Below are positions 1 to 8,634 of a DNA stretch of 64,000 nt, piece by piece. The stretch is from NCBI RefSeq assembly GCF_000411555.1, contig NZ_KE150486.1, positions 868,001 to 932,000 on the forward strand. The letters run 5' to 3'. This DNA is from Atopobium sp. oral taxon 199 str. F0494. GTDB taxonomy: Bacteria > Actinomycetota > Coriobacteriia > Coriobacteriales > Atopobiaceae. The translations under genes were made by a program, and so were the position numbers. The notes beneath the pieces are model-generated. The model had not been told where the DNA came from and did not search any database. It saw nothing but the letters and a program-made list of their open reading frames with translations. How positions within the stretch are numbered: position 1 is the stretch's first letter; the number at the start of each line of letters is the position of its first letter.

Positions 1-66
1 CGCGCGGCGCAGCCTGAGCGCGATACCCGATGCAAGATCACCTGCACCCCTGATAACTACCAGCAT
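1..66 (-). CDS. yqeB: YqeB, selenium-dependent Mo hydroxylase accessory protein (N-terminus only)
   Basis: Reading leftwards from an ATG at 66-64, the first 22 codons give MLVVIRGAGDLASGIALRLR and then run off the window edge. This N-terminus, with the GAGDLASG nucleotide-binding turn, is characteristic of YqeB (EF2563 family). YqeB accompanies selenium-dependent molybdenum hydroxylases and is thought to help mature their cofactor. The start is supported by a GGAGGGG ribosome binding site just upstream. It is the last visible gene of a leftward operon with the DUF3343, aminotransferase and yedF genes. Too little is present to judge integrity; the family call rests on the N-terminal motif and the context. 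Confidence 0.75.
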   Translation of the reverse strand, partial: MLVVIRGAGDLASGIALRLRRA

Positions 67-114
67 GTCTGTCCCCTCCAACCGGACGCGCATTCGTCAT
101 CCGCATGTGTTCGA

Positions 115-354
115 TTACAATTCAAGTTCATATATACCCGACGGCAGAAAATTACCAGCCGCCGCTTTCTCAAGTGCCGAACGTACCTCCGGAGGCATAG
201 CCCACGCCAGACCACAATCCGCCTTAATAGCAACAGGCGTTGGAATCAGACGGCCGGGTATGCTTCGTTCCTTGCAGACACGTTCGCACTCAAGCGCCTC
301 ATATGTGGAATCAAACGCCACTACTGCCTGAAGGTGTCGCTTATGCCCCGCCAT
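115..354 (-). CDS. DUF3343 putative Se/S carrier protein
   Basis: A protein of about 79 residues starting MAGHKRHLQAVVAF, with a conserved cysteine in the KADCGLAW segment. This fits the DUF3343 family, small proteins proposed to carry activated selenium or sulfur. A longer reading from 381 is possible, but the ATG at 354 has AAAGGAGG nine bases upstream. That start overlaps the 3' end of the aminotransferase gene by 14 bases, so translation is probably coupled. DUF3343 genes commonly travel with yqeB, yqeC, yedF and a class V aminotransferase, and this is that grouping. The biochemical role is inferred from neighbourhood, not demonstrated in the sequence. Confidence 0.8.
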   Translation of the reverse strand: MAGHKRHLQAVVAFDSTYEALECERVCKERSIPGRLIPTPVAIKADCGLAWAMPPEVRSALEKAAAGNFLPSGIYELEL

Positions 355-1534
355 GGCACGCCCCCTCCTTTGCAAGCTCACTCAGGGCGAAAAGCGCTGC
401 GTCTACTTCGTCGTTTTTGGTATACCAGCCAAACGAGAAGCGCACGGCGCCTGTCTCGTGCGTACCAAGCGCCCGATGCATACGCGGGGCGCAGTGTCCG
501 CCCGCGCGAACCGCAATGCCGTACTTCATGTCTAAAATTCCCGTAAGCTCTGATGACGTCCATCCGGCCAGATTAAGCGTGACAACCGGAGCGTGATCAC
601 GGTCTGGCTCAGAGCCGTCAAGATCTGCAAGGTCATCAGGATAGCTACCATAAAGCGTTGCGCCGGAAATCGTACGAACCCCTGTCACAAACCGCTTAGT
701 CAGCGCCACATCATGCGTGTGGATGGCGTCTATTCCCAGCTCGGCTACGAAGGCGGCTGCCGCAGACAGACCGGCTATGCCGTGCCCGTTAAGCGTACCA
801 GCTTCAAGATGTTCGGGATAGCCATCCGGCATGCCCTCCTTGAAAGAAAGTACCCCGGTGCCGCCCTGGAAGACGGCTTCCACCTCAACGGACGGAGCCA
901 CCAAAAGGCCGCCTGTCCCCTGCGGCCCCATCAGCGCTTTGTGCCCGGTAAATGCTAACAAATCAAGACCAAGGTCATCGAAATCAATCCGGAAAGATCC
1001 TGCCGTCTGCGCAGCGTCTACCAGTAGCAACGCGCCGGCTGCATGCGCAATGGCAGCCGCTCGCGTAAGATCGCAGACGTTGCCGGTAAGGTTGGAAGCA
1101 TGTGTTACCACCACAAGTTTTGTACCGGGAGTTACCAGCCGCTCAAAAGCATCCCAGTCAAGGCGTCCTTGCGCATCGGCGGGAACAAAGTCAACTTGCA
1201 CGCCGCTCTTCTCGCGAAGACGATAGAGTGGACGCAGAACGGAGTTGTGATCCCAGTCGGTTGCAACCACATGATCTCTTGGCTGCACAATGCCGAGAAG
1301 AGCCTTGTTCAGCGCGTCAGTCGCATTTGCAGCAAACACCACACGCTCAGGATGAGAGAACCCCAGAAGCGCAGCAAGGCGTTCGCGCGCCACTGTGACC
1401 GTGCGAGCCGCGTCAAGCTCGGCAGACGCAGTGCCGCGACCGGTGCTTCCCAATGAGCTGAGAGCGCAGGTAACAGCGTCAATCACACATGCGGGACGCT
1501 TATAAGATGTGGCAGCGCAGTTGAGGTATATCAT
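341..1534 (-). CDS. Class V aminotransferase-fold cysteine desulfurase / selenocysteine lyase-like enzyme
   Basis: A PLP-dependent enzyme of 397 residues with the fold-type I layout of NifS/SufS proteins. Visible features are an N-terminal substrate-binding stretch (MIYLNCAATSYKRP), the cofactor region VDAAQTAG, the Schiff-base lysine in FTGHKALMGPQG near residue 205, and a likely catalytic cysteine in GGHCAPR near residue 350. The family (EF2568-like) removes S or Se from cysteine or selenocysteine, and it co-occurs with selenium-dependent molybdenum hydroxylases. It lies between yedF (12 bases upstream) and the DUF3343 gene (overlapping), so the likely job is to load selenium onto those carriers. 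The ribosome binding site is weak. Substrate preference (Se or S) cannot be read from the sequence. Confidence 0.88.
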   Translation of the reverse strand: MIYLNCAATSYKRPACVIDAVTCALSSLGSTGRGTASAELDAARTVTVARERLAALLGFSHPERVVFAANATDALNKALLGIVQPRDHVVATDWDHNSVLRPLYRLREKSGVQVDFVPADAQGRLDWDAFERLVTPGTKLVVVTHASNLTGNVCDLTRAAAIAHAAGALLLVDAAQTAGSFRIDFDDLGLDLLAFTGHKALMGPQGTGGLLVAPSVEVEAVFQGGTGVLSFKEGMPDGYPEHLEAGTLNGHGIAGLSAAAAFVAELGIDAIHTHDVALTKRFVTGVRTISGATLYGSYPDDLADLDGSEPDRDHAPVVTLNLAGWTSSELTGILDMKYGIAVRAGGHCAPRMHRALGTHETGAVRFSFGWYTKNDEVDAALFALSELAKEGACHGGA

Positions 1535-1546
1535 AAAAATCGCAGC

Positions 1547-2158
1547 TTACAGCACCATTGCACCCGGCTGCTTTGAGATAATCTCGGCAATGGCGTAGAG
1601 GTTGGTAACCCCGCCCACCGCCAGCTTGTCTTTAATGCCATAAAAATCAAGGCAGGTACCACAGGTCAAAATCTTGGTGCCGCGCGATTCAAGCTCTTTG
1701 ATATCCTCAAGCGACTCCGAGCCCTCGCACGTCAGATGAGCACCGCCGTTGTAAAACAGCATGGTCTCAGGAACGCTCTCTTGGTGCGCAAGAGCGTAGA
1801 TGAGGCCTTTCATTAAAATATGCCCAAGCTCATCATCACCGCGACCCATAAACTCAGCATCAACTGCAACGACCGTAGCAGAACGATTGGGAATATTGCA
1901 AAAGAGAGACGCTTCGGTCGCCACGGACGCACTTGCCGCAACTGCTTCGCGAGGGGTGAAGGTCATGACAGTATCTTCGCCGTCTTTTGTCGTAGTAAGC
2001 TCACAGTTCTTCTCGTCAGCCAAGCGCGTAAGGTTACCGAGAGCAACGGCATCGTTTATGACCACTTCAAGCGCTTCTCCCTGCGCCAGTTTTGGCAACG
2101 CTTCAAGCGTCAGAATAACCGGCTTGGGACACGTTAGGTTGCGCGCATCAATTTTCAT
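1547..2158 (-). CDS. yedF: YedF, selenium metabolism protein (TusA domain plus DsrE-like domain)
   Basis: About 203 residues. Residues 1-70 form a TusA/SirA domain with the sulfur-carrier motif NLTCPKPV. The C-terminal half is DsrE/F-like with a thiol pair in the CGTCLDFYG segment. This architecture is the YedF family tied to selenium-using molybdenum hydroxylases, probably as a Se/S relay. I place the start at the ATG at 2158 (MKIDARNL), which has GAGGGGG upstream; an in-frame extension to 2224 lacks a good ribosome binding site and conserved sequence. First gene of the leftward operon, divergent from yqeC with about 110 bases between start codons. Confidence 0.9.
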   Translation of the reverse strand: MKIDARNLTCPKPVILTLEALPKLAQGEALEVVINDAVALGNLTRLADEKNCELTTTKDGEDTVMTFTPREAVAASASVATEASLFCNIPNRSATVVAVDAEFMGRGDDELGHILMKGLIYALAHQESVPETMLFYNGGAHLTCEGSESLEDIKELESRGTKILTCGTCLDFYGIKDKLAVGGVTNLYAIAEIISKQPGAMVL

Positions 2159-2270
2159 TGCAATCCCCCTCTTAAAATTGCACATCCTACCCACGTATAA
2201 CGGGCAATGTGAATGTTTTTGCAATAAAATAAGTATATCGCTAATAAAAAACTTTTAGTTAGGCAATCAC

Positions 2271-2975
2271 ATGAACTGTTATGGAGTGCTGGGTGTTTTA
2301 CCAGGAGTTACCTCAGTTGTCGGCAGTGGAGGCAAGACCACACTGCTCTCAAAACTTTCCCAAGAAGTTCGGGGAACGGTCGTTTTGACCACGTCAACGC
2401 ACATCCTTCCGTTCCCAAATATGCCTCTTTTGGAAAACCCCACGCTCTCTGAGGTGGCAGACGCGCTGACAACACACCGCGTCATCTGTGTCGGAGCCTT
2501 TTCAGGCGAGAAGCACAAATTGGGACCCTCAGCACTTTGCGCCCAAGAGCTGGCGTCGGTTGCCGACTATGTATTTGTGGAAGCTGACGGATCCAAACGG
2601 CTACCCCTGAAGGCTCACGCCCCGCATGAGCCCGTTATTCCCGAAGGTAGCCGGCACACCATCCAAGTCGTCGGACTTTCCGGCTTTGGGCTGCCCGTCA
2701 ACCAAACCGTTCACCGCAGTGAGATTTTCTGCGACCGCGCAGGCTGCTCGCCGGACAATCTCGCTACACCGGAACGCATTGCTATGGTCATTGCAGCAGA
2801 ACACGCTTCAGGAGCCGTACAAGCGGACGTTATTCTCGCCAATCAAGCCAAAAGCGAGAAAGACCTCGCTCTGGCAAGAGACTTTACAAAGGAGCTCCGT
2901 TTGCGGGGCGACAACACGCCCGTTGTTGCGGGCTCGCTTTTTAATTCGACTTTTGCGGAAATGCGTGATAGGTGA
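2271..2975 (+). CDS. yqeC: YqeC, putative selenium-dependent hydroxylase accessory protein
   Basis: A 234-residue protein with an N-terminal P-loop (VGSGGKTTLL, residues 17-26) and a VEADGSK motif near residue 103. Both are typical of YqeC, a small NTP-binding protein genetically linked to selenium-dependent xanthine and purine hydroxylases. It is transcribed away from yedF, sharing the short region between them. The ribosome binding site is weak (TTAGG before the ATG). Its last 35 bases overlap tail-to-tail with the convergent membrane-protein gene ending at 2941. Molecular function is unknown; the call rests on family motifs and the surrounding selenium genes. Confidence 0.88.
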   Translation: MNCYGVLGVLPGVTSVVGSGGKTTLLSKLSQEVRGTVVLTTSTHILPFPNMPLLENPTLSEVADALTTHRVICVGAFSGEKHKLGPSALCAQELASVADYVFVEADGSKRLPLKAHAPHEPVIPEGSRHTIQVVGLSGFGLPVNQTVHRSEIFCDRAGCSPDNLATPERIAMVIAAEHASGAVQADVILANQAKSEKDLALARDFTKELRLRGDNTPVVAGSLFNSTFAEMRDR

Positions 2976-3573
2976 TAACTACCGGCGCATCTTCGTTGTA
3001 CTTCTCGCCTACCGAAAACTTTTTATCACCGTCAATGGTGATCTCTTTGACCTGATTCTCGTGATTGAGCAGGCCAATCTTGAGGTCCTCGTCCTTTTTG
3101 GTTGTAATGTTTGTAAAGCCCGCATGCTCAAACTTCTTTTGAGCTTCCTCATAGTCATACTCAGAGACGTCCTTGCTGGCGAGAGGAACCTCTACCTTCA
3201 CCGGCTCTTTTTTGACAGTCTCGGTCTGAGTGGGCTGTGCGGATTGCGCCTGTTGGTTTGATGTCCACGGATGAAACGCTATGAGTATCACACACACCAC
3301 AAGCGCAACGATTGCGGTTACTGCAACAATAAACAGTTGGTTATTAGTAGTTTTTTTGACCGCTTCCGCTGCGATTTCTTGCTTGCTCTGTATGGGTCCT
3401 GACGATTTTGCAGCGGAATGAGGCAGGGTGGCTTGCTCTTGTGAGAGCCGACGCGTAACTTTATCCCCAACGTCCAGCGTCTCGCCGGTCAGCAAATCGT
3501 GATCAAGCGAGTCCATTGCTTTTTGCACGTCGGTGTTGTTCTGTGCGCCGGCATCGTCTTCATGGAAGTTCAA
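2941..3573 (-). CDS. Single-pass membrane protein with C-terminal PASTA-like domain
   Basis: About 210 residues. The first ~80 are polar and likely cytoplasmic. A single transmembrane segment follows (near IVAVTAIVALVVCVILIAF), then a T/Q/K-rich linker, then a ~65-residue outer domain beginning YDYEEAQKKFEHAGFTNI. That domain resembles the PASTA-like modules of Gram-positive envelope proteins. A TTG start at 3573 is chosen because AAAGGAGA sits six bases upstream; the ATG at 3615 has no ribosome binding site. The gene converges on yqeC with a 35-base overlap. A role in sensing or binding cell wall is only suggested by the architecture. Confidence 0.7.
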   Translation of the reverse strand: MNFHEDDAGAQNNTDVQKAMDSLDHDLLTGETLDVGDKVTRRLSQEQATLPHSAAKSSGPIQSKQEIAAEAVKKTTNNQLFIVAVTAIVALVVCVILIAFHPWTSNQQAQSAQPTQTETVKKEPVKVEVPLASKDVSEYDYEEAQKKFEHAGFTNITTKKDEDLKIGLLNHENQVKEITIDGDKKFSVGEKYNEDAPVVITYHAFPQKSN

Positions 3574-3689
3574 CTTATGTCTCCTTTGTCCACCACCGGA
3601 CCGTCTTTCGTACATCTATTTTCACACACATAGCGCTATAGAAATATTACAACACCTGCAAAGATGACAAGTTCATACTGTATTTTTTC

Positions 3690-3744
3690 ATACTGTGTAT
3701 TGCATAGTATGCCTGAGTACTATATACTATGTATCGCATAGTAT
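3690..3744. promoter_or_regulatory. Tandem palindromic operators upstream of the PadR gene
   Basis: Two near-identical palindromes lie 34 bases centre to centre just upstream of the padR-type gene. Site 1 is 3690-3710 (ATACTGTG-tattg-CATAGTAT, one mismatch between arms). Site 2 is 3724-3744 (ATACTATG-tatcg-CATAGTAT, perfect). A further half-like copy (TTCATACTGTAT) begins at 3672. PadR proteins usually repress their own operon through such dyads. Site 2 ends 17 bases before the start codon and abuts the ribosome binding site, so binding would block transcription or translation start. Autoregulation is inferred. Confidence 0.75.
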
Positions 3745-3761
3745 ATTGAAGGAGACGTATT

Positions 3762-4076
3762 GTGGATGCACAGCTGAAGCGTGGATTTCTTGATATCTGC
3801 GTCCTCGCAGCCATAGCCCGCAAAGATTCCTACGGGTATCAAATCATCCGGGATGCCCCTGCGTCACTTGAGCTTTCCGAGTCAACGCTCTATCCCATTT
3901 TGAAACGTCTTGCTAAGCAACATTTCCTTTCCGAATACACACGTGAGCACAACGGTCGTCTCCGCAAATATTATTCGATTACTGACACGGGACGCTTAGA
4001 GCTCTCACGATTTATCGCCGATGAGGCCTCCATTACAGACATTCTCTCCTACATTAAAGAAGGAGCATCGTCATGA
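3762..4076 (+). CDS. PadR family transcriptional regulator
   Basis: A 104-residue winged-helix protein. The segments KRGFLDICVLAAI, DSYGYQII and SESTLYPILKRL are the N-terminal helices and recognition region of PadR regulators, and YYSITDTGR is the wing. It starts at GTG 3762 with AAGGAG in front. It overlaps the next gene by four bases (ATGA), so the two are translationally coupled; PadR with a DUF1700/HAAS membrane protein is a recurrent Gram-positive pair. Two strong palindromes upstream suggest autorepression. The inducer is unknown. Confidence 0.92.
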   Translation: MDAQLKRGFLDICVLAAIARKDSYGYQIIRDAPASLELSESTLYPILKRLAKQHFLSEYTREHNGRLRKYYSITDTGRLELSRFIADEASITDILSYIKEGASS

Positions 4077-4903
4077 AAAAGGATGAGTTTCTTGCCGAAC
4101 TTCGCGCAAACCTTAAGAAAAAGCATGTTCCCAAAATCAGCATTGATGATGCTCTTGCCTATTACGATGAGGCAATACGCGACCGCATGGAAGACGGTAT
4201 GTCCGAGGAAAAAGCCGTAGCAGCCATGGGAAGCATTGATGATGCGGTTCAATCGGCACTGGAGAGTATGCCTGTGTTTCTACGTGCAACTCAGCGTATC
4301 CGCTCTGATTCGGTACTTATGTCCATAACTATCGTGCTTCTCGTGATAGGCGCCATTGTCTGGATACCCCTTACGTTTGCCCTCGCACTTACGGCATTGA
4401 GTATTTATTTTGTGATTTGGGCACTTGTTATTTCATTATGCTTTGCAGTTGCCTGTGGTCTTTTCTGCGGAGTAATGAGCATCCCGGCACTTGTAGTGGG
4501 ATTTCTGCACGACATGTTCCTTTCCGGTGCACTTTCTGCCGGTGTGTTTCTGCTCATAGGAGGTATTTCAATACTGGTAATACCGATAGTAGCTCGCATA
4601 ATGCATTCTCTCGTACAAGGCGCACGAGACTATGCAAAGTGGATTGCTCATTTCTTTGCACAAGCTCCTGCCGAGAAGAACGATGTCTCCATGGGGCGAA
4701 CAAATACAACGCCATGGTCAGAAGGACATTCGAAAAGACTGCTCTCGCTGTTCGGTGGCATTTTTATCGCAATTGGCCTTGTGTTGATTCTTATTGCGTA
4801 TGTGGGGTCAGGATGTAACCCTGCACGTTTACCTGAGCTTCCTGCACTACAGATTTCTTCTTGCTCGCTTTATGTGAGTCCGCATACTATTGCGTTTATG
4901 TAA
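4073..4903 (+). CDS. DUF1700 (HAAS) domain membrane protein
   Basis: 276 residues. The first ~65 form the HAAS/DUF1700 helical domain (LAYYDEAIRDRMEDGMSEEKA). Several hydrophobic segments follow between residues ~80 and 200, and one more near 230-250. Such proteins sit in the membrane and work with a PadR regulator, often controlling an envelope-stress response together with a DUF4097 protein. No DUF4097 gene follows, and the C-terminus after the last membrane segment is a short unusual tail (ending SPHTIAFM). The third member may have been lost, leaving a tail read from its remnant. Coupled to padR by an ATGA overlap. Confidence 0.82.
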   Translation: MKKDEFLAELRANLKKKHVPKISIDDALAYYDEAIRDRMEDGMSEEKAVAAMGSIDDAVQSALESMPVFLRATQRIRSDSVLMSITIVLLVIGAIVWIPLTFALALTALSIYFVIWALVISLCFAVACGLFCGVMSIPALVVGFLHDMFLSGALSAGVFLLIGGISILVIPIVARIMHSLVQGARDYAKWIAHFFAQAPAEKNDVSMGRTNTTPWSEGHSKRLLSLFGGIFIAIGLVLILIAYVGSGCNPARLPELPALQISSCSLYVSPHTIAFM

Positions 4904-5009
4904 CTCAATTGACGCAACTCATCCACACACGGATATCCGAAAGTATCCAGATTCTACGTTACGTATCCGGAATGATTGTGAACAACATATAGAACTGTTG
5001 CGGGATCAC
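4904..5009. other. Short intergenic region between convergent genes
   Basis: About 105 bases between the DUF1700 gene and the convergent leftward gene. It contains short repeats of the kind GGATATCC, AGTATCC and GTATCCGG, but no clear stem with a T tail in either direction. I see no gene. It may be debris of a lost third gene of the padR operon. Confidence 0.4.
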
Positions 5010-5654
5010 TTAATTTTCGGTTTCTGAATCCAGTGCCGGGCCTATCGCTTTTATGAGATATCCATTCTCATCGAACTCATAATAGTAGTCATCAACTATT
5101 GCTAGCCCATGTGAAAAAAGGTAGCCGTTGATTTGTCGGTACGCTTTACATCCATCGACCGTTACCCAACCGAAGGGAAGTTTCCATTCAAAAGGTCCAA
5201 GTTCTACAGAGCCGTCTCTTACTTCCTTGTAGTCGTCAAGAGAAACTTCTTCTAAATCCACGAGTTTGAAGGACTCGTAATTGCCGGCAAGAGCGGAGAA
5301 CCTTAAAGTTCCGAGATCTTGCATGACATATCCCACAGGTTTATCTCTATATCGAATCTCCCAAATAAGGTTGTTCCGGGTTTCTGGTTTTACTCCTATA
5401 TAGCAACTGCCAAGCGTGAGCTTCATATAGTCGATGTCTTTGAGGTAAGGCTTTCCGCCGTCTCCTTCTTGCCTGGCGGTATTGATAGCTTCTTGTGTGG
5501 CCTGCTCTACCGCTTTTTGCTGAAGCGAGTCAATTGCCCATGGGTAGGGCGTAGCAAATGCATTCCACAAGAGGAAGACAGTGGCTATAAGGAGCAGAAC
5601 TATGGGGATAATCTTTAGAGGTAGCCATTTACATTTCTTGTTCATAATCATCAC
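5010..5654 (-). CDS. Unrecognised exported or membrane-anchored protein
   Basis: 214 residues. An N-terminal hydrophobic segment (PIVLLLIATVFLLWNAF, residues ~16-32) follows a basic start and serves as a signal anchor. The outer part is acidic and aromatic-rich with no family I recognise. Translation overlaps the end of the upstream peptidase gene (TGATG overlap at 5654-5651), so it was built as that gene's co-translated partner. Codon usage is more A+T-rich than the flanking core genes, like the rest of this island. A role linked to the secreted peptidase (inhibitor, anchor or chaperone) is possible from position alone. Confidence 0.6.
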   Translation of the reverse strand: MMIMNKKCKWLPLKIIPIVLLLIATVFLLWNAFATPYPWAIDSLQQKAVEQATQEAINTARQEGDGGKPYLKDIDYMKLTLGSCYIGVKPETRNNLIWEIRYRDKPVGYVMQDLGTLRFSALAGNYESFKLVDLEEVSLDDYKEVRDGSVELGPFEWKLPFGWVTVDGCKAYRQINGYLFSHGLAIVDDYYYEFDENGYLIKAIGPALDSETEN

Positions 5655-7674
5655 GCAGCCTCAACTATTGGCTTATATGCTTTAGGAACAATGTTTCCCG
5701 GAAGTGCCTTATACGCCTCACCTCTTGCATTAAACTCGTAGGTGACCCCTCCAATCCGAGCCTTTCGTGAGTAGATCATAGAGCCGGTAGGGCCACCCGA
5801 GACTGGCCTATTATTGTCATAACGCAGGTAGTAGTTATTCCCGCCATAGTAAAGCCATCCGGTGCGCATTGAGCCATCTTGGTTAAGGTAGAAGGTATGA
5901 CCGGAACTATTGAGCCATCCCGTTTGCATTATTCCGCTTGAGCTTAAGTAATACCAAGAGCCTCCCCGCTCCAGCCAACCGGTAGCCATTGTTCCATCGG
6001 AGTTAAAGAAATACCAGTCTCCTGAAATGCGATACCATCCTGTTATCATTCTTCCGTTACTGTCAAGGTAATAATAACTGCCGTCTTTTACAAGCCATCC
6101 GACCCGTATAGAGCCGTCGGAGTTCATGTAATACCAATTACCCCCATCCTTGACCCAACCCGTCCGCATGACCCCGTCCGAACCCAAGTAATAGTATGTA
6201 CCGTTGTAGACAAGCCACCCTGTCCGCATCTTGCCACTACTGTCCAGGTAGTAATAATCCCCCTTATATGAAAGCCACTGGGAATGAAGGAGGCGGCCTG
6301 AATCGTCGAGGTAATACCAATATCCATCGACGGAAACCCATCCTGTCTGCATTTTTCCTGATATGGAGAAGTAAAACCAAAGACCGTTGATTTTAACCCA
6401 ACCGGTCTGCATCTCTCCTGACTCGGAAAAGTAGTATGTTTCATCTTCGAAACCGAACCACCCTGTCGCATAGTTTCCATGTCGGTCGAAGTACACCCAT
6501 TTGTCACCGTTGCCTGGTTTTTGCCATCCCGTAAGAACAATTGTTCTTTCCCAATAGAAATAAGTTTCATTATCACAAAATGTGTATCCAAATCTTCCTT
6601 CATCATCTTTATGCAATATCTCACGTTTTCCACTTGCTGAATCCTGTGCATAAACAGCTGACACACCCGTCTCGAAGACATACCCACATGCTGTTATCGC
6701 ATGCCCTTCTGAACCACCCTTCAGCCTTAGGATAAAAGGGGTGTTGTGATCGATCCAGTTTACAATTTCTTCATCACTTGGAGAATACTCTAGGCTAGTA
6801 GAGGAGATTTGTTGATTAGAACCAGGATATGTAAACAGTAACAGCCCCTTGATATAATCCTCTGTAAACCCTCCAGTAATCTCCCCCTTAACCTGTATCG
6901 AAAGGGAATCGGGCGTCCAGTTTGATGGTCCAGTCATATAGTTTCCTACCGCACAAATGGCAGCAGCCCAACATGTTGGAGACTGGTATTGTGGAACGAC
7001 CGACACGTCGATCGTCTTAATCACACGACTTCTTACGTTTTTCGATGTAACGTTATTGAGCGAGACTGGACTTGACTTCCCAGCATAGCTATACTGTCCA
7101 CTCTCCTCCTCGACCAACGAGACGATTTGTCGTTCCCTCGCGTCGGTAATCCCATCTCGCCTTATCTTCGACACGAGTGTTCCATTTTCGTAATGCCAAA
7201 CGAAGATTCCTGAGACGACATAGCTGTCCTTACCATCAGCAACAACGGCTATATCAGCGTAGTCAAGGTCGTCATCGTAGTAATACTCATCGATGATCGA
7301 CGAGATTGCGGTAGACCCCCGAGTCTCCCCATCGTAATATTCCGTGTAGACGGCGAAAACATTTCCGTTGAGGTAGAGGGGGGGTACTTGACAATTCCAA
7401 CGTCGGAAAGATGATCATTCTCAAGTCTGAGGAACCTATAACTTCTTCCGACCTGTACCTCACTGACATCGGAAATATCTACCTTTTGCTTATGGAAGAG
7501 AAACTCCATTCCATCATCGTCGATCAGGGAGAACAACTTGGATATATGCTCTACCGTCTTCTTGCTTGGATATGACTGCAGTTCCAAGGCATTGGCTGTC
7601 TTAACTTGTTTACCAGAAAAAATCACAATTATTACTATGAGGATGAAAGCAATTTTGGATAGTTTTCTAAACAT
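5651..7674 (-). pseudogene. Secreted papain-like cysteine peptidase with 12 cell-wall-binding repeats, frameshifted at a 7-G run
   Basis: Read leftwards from ATG 7674 (GGGAGGGG ribosome binding site) the product has a signal peptide (FRKLSKIAFILIVIIVIFSG). Next comes an N-terminal domain homologous to the neighbouring protein at 7723-8403. A papain-like peptidase domain follows with the nucleophile in SPTCWAAA and histidine in EGHAITACGY. The end carries 12 aromatic/glycine repeats of about 20 residues (TGWxxxxGxWYYxxxxGxMx), like choline- or glucan-binding wall anchors. The frame breaks at a run of seven C in the coding strand (window 7378-7384). A run of 8 or 5 would give one open frame of about 674 residues. 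With seven, only a short secreted fragment is made, although a GTG at 7174 could start a signal-less product. The rest of the frame is intact, so this may be a phase-variable gene in the OFF state rather than a dead gene. A sequencing error cannot be excluded. Confidence 0.85.
7378..7384. repeat. Homopolymer G7 tract at the frameshift
   Basis: Seven consecutive G on the + strand (C7 in the coding sense) sit exactly where the reading frame of the secreted peptidase shifts. Upstream the frame reads ...VKYPP; downstream the homologous frame resumes as LYLNGNVFAVY. Alignment with the paralogue (VNYP-IFSGGRPFAIC) is gap-free if the tract is C5 and has one extra proline if it is C8. Such runs are typical slipped-strand switches. 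Confidence 0.8.
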
Positions 7675-7722
7675 GACAACCCCTCCCAAGACTTGGACAA
7701 AGATAGAAGGTTTGATGTCATC

Positions 7723-8403
7723 TCATATACAAGACCCGCAGTCCTCCTCTGTAAGCTCAAAGTAACAAGCTCTGGCAAACTCGTGGAGGCGCTCGGTGAG
7801 CGTGTCGGGGCGTATCTCGGCCCCCTGCGAGGCCAGCAGGGCCAGCACCTCCTCCCTGCTGTCCTCGTGCCCGACCCTGCCCGTCTCCCCCTTTGACACG
7901 AGGGCCCCACCCTCGTAGTGCCAGATGTACGGGCCCGAGATGAGGTAGAAGCTGCGCCTTTTGCGCATCTCGACGACGATGGTCACGTCCGAGTAGTCGA
8001 TGTCCTCGCCGTAGTAGGGCTCGCTTCTGATCGAGCCTGCCTGGACGACCTCCTCCACCCCGCTATCGTTGTACTTGGTGATACAGATGGCAAAGGGCCT
8101 TCCTCCGGAGAAGATAGGGTAGTTGACAAGGTTGGAGTCCTCAAGCCTCTCGCCCTCAAGTCGGTACCTCTTGTACCCATTGCCGACAGTGATGTCGCTG
8201 AGGTCGAGGTTTGCAGCGTCCTCAGGGAACAGGAACTCCTTCCCGTCGTCATCTATTATCGAAAAGAATTTCTTTATACGTGCGACCACCTCCTCGCTCG
8301 GCTCGGAGGCCTTGCAGACGCGGCAGAGGAGGCCCACTTGGACGGACAGGGCGGCCACCGCCACCAAAAGGAAGACGGACAGCCTGCGGACTCGCTTTCC
8401 CAT
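7723..8403 (-). CDS. Secreted protein, stand-alone paralogue of the peptidase N-terminal domain
   Basis: 226 residues with a signal peptide (VRRLSVFLLVAVAALSV) and a body that parallels the N-terminal domain of the adjacent peptidase. Matching pairs include KKFFSIIDDDGKEFLF and SKLFSLIDDDGMEFLF, YNDSG and YYDGE, and IWHYEGGALVSK and VWHYENGTLVSK. Here the domain ends after a short cysteine-containing tail (EEDCGSCI) with no peptidase or repeats. Start at 8403 with GGAGG upstream. It is notably richer in G+C than its paralogue, so the duplication is old or one copy was imported. Function unknown; the pairing suggests this domain acts outside the cell and was combined with a peptidase in the neighbour. 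Confidence 0.75.
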   Translation of the reverse strand: MGKRVRRLSVFLLVAVAALSVQVGLLCRVCKASEPSEEVVARIKKFFSIIDDDGKEFLFPEDAANLDLSDITVGNGYKRYRLEGERLEDSNLVNYPIFSGGRPFAICITKYNDSGVEEVVQAGSIRSEPYYGEDIDYSDVTIVVEMRKRRSFYLISGPYIWHYEGGALVSKGETGRVGHEDSREEVLALLASQGAEIRPDTLTERLHEFARACYFELTEEDCGSCI

Positions 8404-8634
8404 ACTAACCTCCCATAACCCAAAATTACAAAAGGATAGCTATTTAGATTATTCCACGATTTGATTTTCAATTACCAGAAAATTCTGTCAATAGCTTAAA
8501 AATATCAGCTAGCGGTCATTAAATTATTTAAGAAGTTTGCGCTGTATTGAATACCCATCACTATCTCCCTAGCAAAAATGTTATAGTCAGAAATCAGATA
8601 AGGTGAGACGCCTGAAAAAAATTAAGGATGTAGC
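8404..8634. other. Intergenic region with divergent promoters
   Basis: An A+T-rich stretch of about 230 bases between the leftward secreted-protein gene and the rightward GNAT gene. It must carry both promoters. I see no open reading frame, convincing operator or terminator. Confidence 0.4.

Noticed and set aside
65-600. Several small + strand reading frames at the left edge
   Set aside because: They mirror the leftward selenium genes in other frames and have no ribosome binding sites or family signals.
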